This document shows, piece after piece, positions 61,650 to 64,000 of a stretch of DNA of 64,000 nt. The DNA comes from Ixodes scapularis. Lineage: Eukaryota > Arthropoda > Arachnida > Ixodida > Ixodidae. The notes beneath the pieces are model-generated. The model had not been told where the DNA came from, ran no database searches, and was given only the letters and a program-made list of their open reading frames with translations. How positions within the stretch are numbered: position 1 is the first letter of the stretch; each line of letters begins with the position of its first letter. The position numbers and the translations under genes are program-made. The DNA is taken from positions 47,742,745 to 47,806,744 of the forward strand of contig NW_024609837.1 of assembly GCF_016920785.2 (NCBI RefSeq), given 5' to 3'.

Positions 61650-62270
61650 CCTTAGGAATCATCGCCCCTCCAGCACACCTGAACAAGCCAGTTAGCTGAG
61701 TCTCGGGGTCTGAAAAAGTGCCTTCACTATTTGGAGCTCCGCGAGACCCATGGCGTACAAAAGCGACCCCAAAAGTGGGGAGTCGCGGAAAACCTCGAAG
61801 GTTGTGTATAGTGTCTGACAACACTCGCAATTAGGGGGATCACGCGATTGTCTAGGTATAAAAACGGGCACCACAAAGCACCCAATTTAGGGGCGATCAA
61901 GTGATTCCCTGAGAGTTGTAAGCGGTACTAAATAATGCCTGGATTAACGGGTGTCACATGAGTACCTGGGTGTCACAAAAGGCGCCAAAAAGCACCCTAT
62001 TTAGAAGGGATCCGTTGACTCCCTGAGAGTTGAAAATGGTTTAAAATAATTGCTCTAATTAGCAGTGTAATATAAGTACCCGAATGTAACAGAGGGCGCC
62101 AAACAGCACCCGAAGTAAGGGGTGTCGGTTGAGGCCCGTGGACTTTGAGGGGGGTGCTGAGTGATCCCGTATATCTGGGGAGTACTTGAAATCCCCAACT
62201 TGAGAGGATACCACAAACACCCCAGGGGAGTCACATATGGGACACGGTCTAACTCCCCTTAGGGGAGTAC
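61650..62270. repeat. Subterminal tandem repeats of about 114 bp
   Basis: CACCC(A/T/G)A-TTAGGGG-like blocks begin at 61,879, 61,993, 62,107 and 62,218, each preceded by a GGGCACCACAAAG / GGCGCCAAAAAG-type segment. Spacing is 114, 114 and 111 bp, with diverged copies. They sit just inside the right terminal inverted repeat; nothing equivalent is seen at the left end. Confidence 0.75.
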
Positions 62271-62300
62271 CCGTATACACCCTTTTTTTCTTAGAGTGTA

Positions 62301-63335
62301 GTTATATTCGGAATTTCTTGGAAAAGAGGAGTTTGCTGACTTCTTTTCAACATGGTTTCCGGAGGGGGTACTCCACAATTACGCAACTAGTTACCAAAGT
62401 CTCTGACTTTGCTGCTACCCTAGACAAGTCTGGACAGGTCGATATTATTTTTTTAGATTTTTGCAAAACATTCGATAAGGTCTCTCATGGTAAACTTATT
62501 TTTAAGCTAGAGCGTCTTGGGCTACCACCAGAGATAGTTAACTGGTAAGGATCCTGTTTGTTCAATCGTAGCCAGTTTGTTGAAGTTGGTGGCCATTTTT
62601 CCGGTACCCTCGATGTTTCCTCTGGTGTTCCCCAGGGTAGTGTAATAGGTCCCCTGCTATTTCTGGTCTATATAAATGATATTGTATCAACTCTGAGTAC
62701 TAACGTTAATATCCGGTTATTTGCAGATGATTGTGTTCTGTTTAAAACCATATCCTCTGTTTATGACCAAAAAAAGCTTAATTCTTCTCTTTCTCTAGTT
62801 GACGATTGGTGTAACGAATGAGAAATGCAAATGAATTCCGCGAAAACTGTTCACTTGCGCATGACGAGGAAAATAAAACCTTCGAAATTCACAGATCAAA
62901 TAAATAATGTTGCAGTAACCGAAGTAAGTGAATACAAATATCTTGGAGGAACCCTAACAAGCGATCTACGATGGTCAAAGCATATCCAAAACATCAGTTC
63001 CTCGGTTTTTCGAAAATTAGGTTTCCTACGACGCAAGTTAAAAAATGCTCCAACCTCCGTTAAACTCCAAGCTTATAACTCCTTGGTAAGGTCAAAAATA
63101 GAATATGCTAATATAATTTGGGATCCGAACACAAAAAAAGATGCATCAAAACTTGAGATGGTCCAAAGGAGAGCAGTTCGTTTTATTTATGGAATATACA
63201 AGAGACTTGACTCCCCATCCTCCTTAATAGCGGCAAACAATATCACGTCCCTGGAACAGCGTAGGAAAATTGCAAGACTGAAGTTCTTGTATCTACTTTA
63301 TAACAACAAGCTGTGCGTCGACTCAAGTTTATATA
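62301..63335 (+). pseudogene. CR1/L2-like LINE, part B (RT core and thumb)
   Basis: It continues part A in frame. In order it shows RSLLTSFQHGFRRGYSTITQ, IIFLDFCKTFDKVSH, a TAA at about 62,546, SSGVPQGSVIGPLLFLVYIN, IRLFADDCVLFK (catalytic FADD intact, about 62,725), a TGA at 62,819, then EYKYLGGTLTSDLRWSKHI, SLVRSKIEYANIIWDP and QRRAVRFIYGIY. The wording is that of the CR1/L2/jockey group. The first Asp block reads LDFCKTFD instead of LDFSKAFD. Two stops break the frame. It is interrupted at 63,335 by a 388-bp insertion. Confidence 0.9.
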
Positions 63336-63723
63336 TTGTCACGGGTGGTGACCAAACAAAAAACAGGAAATAAACAGAAAGAAATAAACGTTTAATGTGG
63401 CGAACTTGTGCCAAAAAATAAAGAAGGAAACAGAAGAAAGCAGAGCGTCGCGGGCGTCGAAGTCGGCGTGTCAGCAGAATCGAGCGCTGGGGCGAGACTG
63501 ACTCGACAAGGTCGCGGGCGGCCTCTTATCTAGAGTGCTCCGCTATCTCGAAGATTCGGCGAAAGCGGTTCGAGCGTCGCGTGATCGGGGCGAGAATGAA
63601 CACGCACTTTCTAGAAAACAAAAGCAGGGATAAATGATAGAAGTTACGTGCGGTACATGAATAAACGGGAACTTTCTGGAGGACCGTGACCGAGCGTTGC
63701 TTTCTCAGCCTTGCGCGCGGCAA
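63336..63723. mobile_element. 388-bp insertion with TATA target duplication
   Basis: The LINE reads in frame from 63,335 to 63,728 if one TATA is removed (copies at 63,332-63,335 and 63,724-63,727). The insert begins TTGTCACGGGTGGTGACC and ends GCGCGCGGCAA, giving at best a short imperfect inverted terminus (TTGtC/TTGcC). It has no coding capacity. The superfamily is unassigned. Confidence 0.75.
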
Positions 63724-63727
63724 TATA

Positions 63728-63912
63728 ACCTCCTTATCTTCCAGAGCCACTAGGAACCACCATCAGTTTTCTCTTCAACCAATATTTGCTCGAACCAACA
63801 TTTTTTTAAGTTTTCACATTTTCCACGCACCATATCAGATTGGAACGCCATCCCTTACAATATATTCATAGCCGCTAATTTTAATAAAGCACTTTATGAT
63901 CATCCTTTTTAG
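63728..63912 (+). pseudogene. CR1/L2-like LINE, part C (C-terminus)
   Basis: After the insertion the frame reads TSLSSRATRNHHQFS ... FARTN. After a slip at a T run it continues FPRTISDWNAI, NKALYDHPF and stops near 63,910. RTxxWNxLP-like wording close to the stop is typical of the end of CR1/L2-group ORF2. 63,913-64,000 is probable 3' untranslated sequence. Confidence 0.8.
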
Positions 63913-64000
63913 GTATTGCCATTGTGCTCTTGTGTTGTGAACCTTTTTGAACATATGTTGTAGAAACTTTTTTCCCCGTTGATTGTTAGTTATGAGAGTG

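Larger units (their letters stand above)
51821..62298. mobile_element. 10,478-bp TA-flanked inverted-repeat insertion
   Basis: The left end is CACTCTAAGAAAGGAGGGGA. The right end, on the opposite strand, is CACTCTAAGAAAAAAAGGGT. Single TAs flank it (51,819-51,820 and 62,299-62,300). The host LINE reads continuously across the gap with one TA, codon by codon, which fixes both ends. The interior holds a broken THAP domain (52,499-52,655), a minus-strand LINE tail, a fold-back element, a Penelope GIY-YIG fragment, long unassigned stretches and a subterminal tandem array at the right. The last 45 bp match the left end of the 2,476-bp element at 21,810. No intact transposase is visible. It may be a decayed autonomous THAP-type element enlarged by nested insertions, or a large non-autonomous one. 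Confidence 0.85.

Overview
This is eukaryotic DNA with almost no host coding sequence. It is a repeat-dominated stretch of what is probably an arthropod genome, most likely a hard tick. I infer that from the mix of Ty3-type LTR elements, CR1/L2-like and Tx1-like LINEs, Penelope-like fragments, an intron-bearing YqaJ/DDE transposon and many TA-flanked inverted-repeat elements. The family calls come from motifs read by eye; no database was searched. I see no rRNA, tRNA, CRISPR array or convincing host gene.

Layout. Bases 1 to about 16,850 are one tandem satellite array with a 239-bp monomer (70 full periods). It is organised into nested higher-order repeats and decays at its right edge. 18,304-25,247 is a decayed Ty3-type retrotransposon. 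Its integrase region holds a 160-bp inverted duplication, and a 2,476-bp TA-flanked inverted-repeat element sits inside that duplication. 25,700-29,150 is a minus-strand Tx1-like LINE relic. 30,917-31,370 is a fold-back element. 32,415-34,526 is a plus-strand LINE relic ending in a TA microsatellite, followed by Penelope-like terminal repeats. 35,132-36,300 is bounded by GGTTC-rich arrays, and 38,172-38,289 is a near-perfect hairpin. 40,534-41,692 is a layered 1.16-kb GTGC/GTGCGC/CG/TG microsatellite.

42,969-46,980 is the most gene-like part. A spliced SWIM-finger plus YqaJ-nuclease gene (plus strand) faces a DDE transposase gene (minus strand), the gene pair I associate with eukaryotic ISL2EU-type transposons. 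Both carry a stop and frameshifts. Next to the transposase, 46,980-50,251 is a 12-unit tandem array of about 267-bp units, bracketed by a 6-bp direct repeat.

From 50,785 a second CR1/L2-like LINE begins. It is cut at 51,820 by a 10,478-bp insertion with a TA target duplication and resumes in frame at 62,301. A 388-bp element with a TATA duplication interrupts it again at 63,336-63,723. The 10.5-kb insertion contains a broken THAP domain, a 293-bp fold-back element, a Penelope GIY-YIG fragment, a minus-strand LINE tail and a subterminal array of about 114-bp repeats. Its right end matches the left end of the 2.48-kb element, so the two appear to share a terminal family.

The genes do not form a pathway. 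The nested insertions do allow relative dating: host LINE before 10.5-kb element, and LTR element before inverted duplication before 2.48-kb element.
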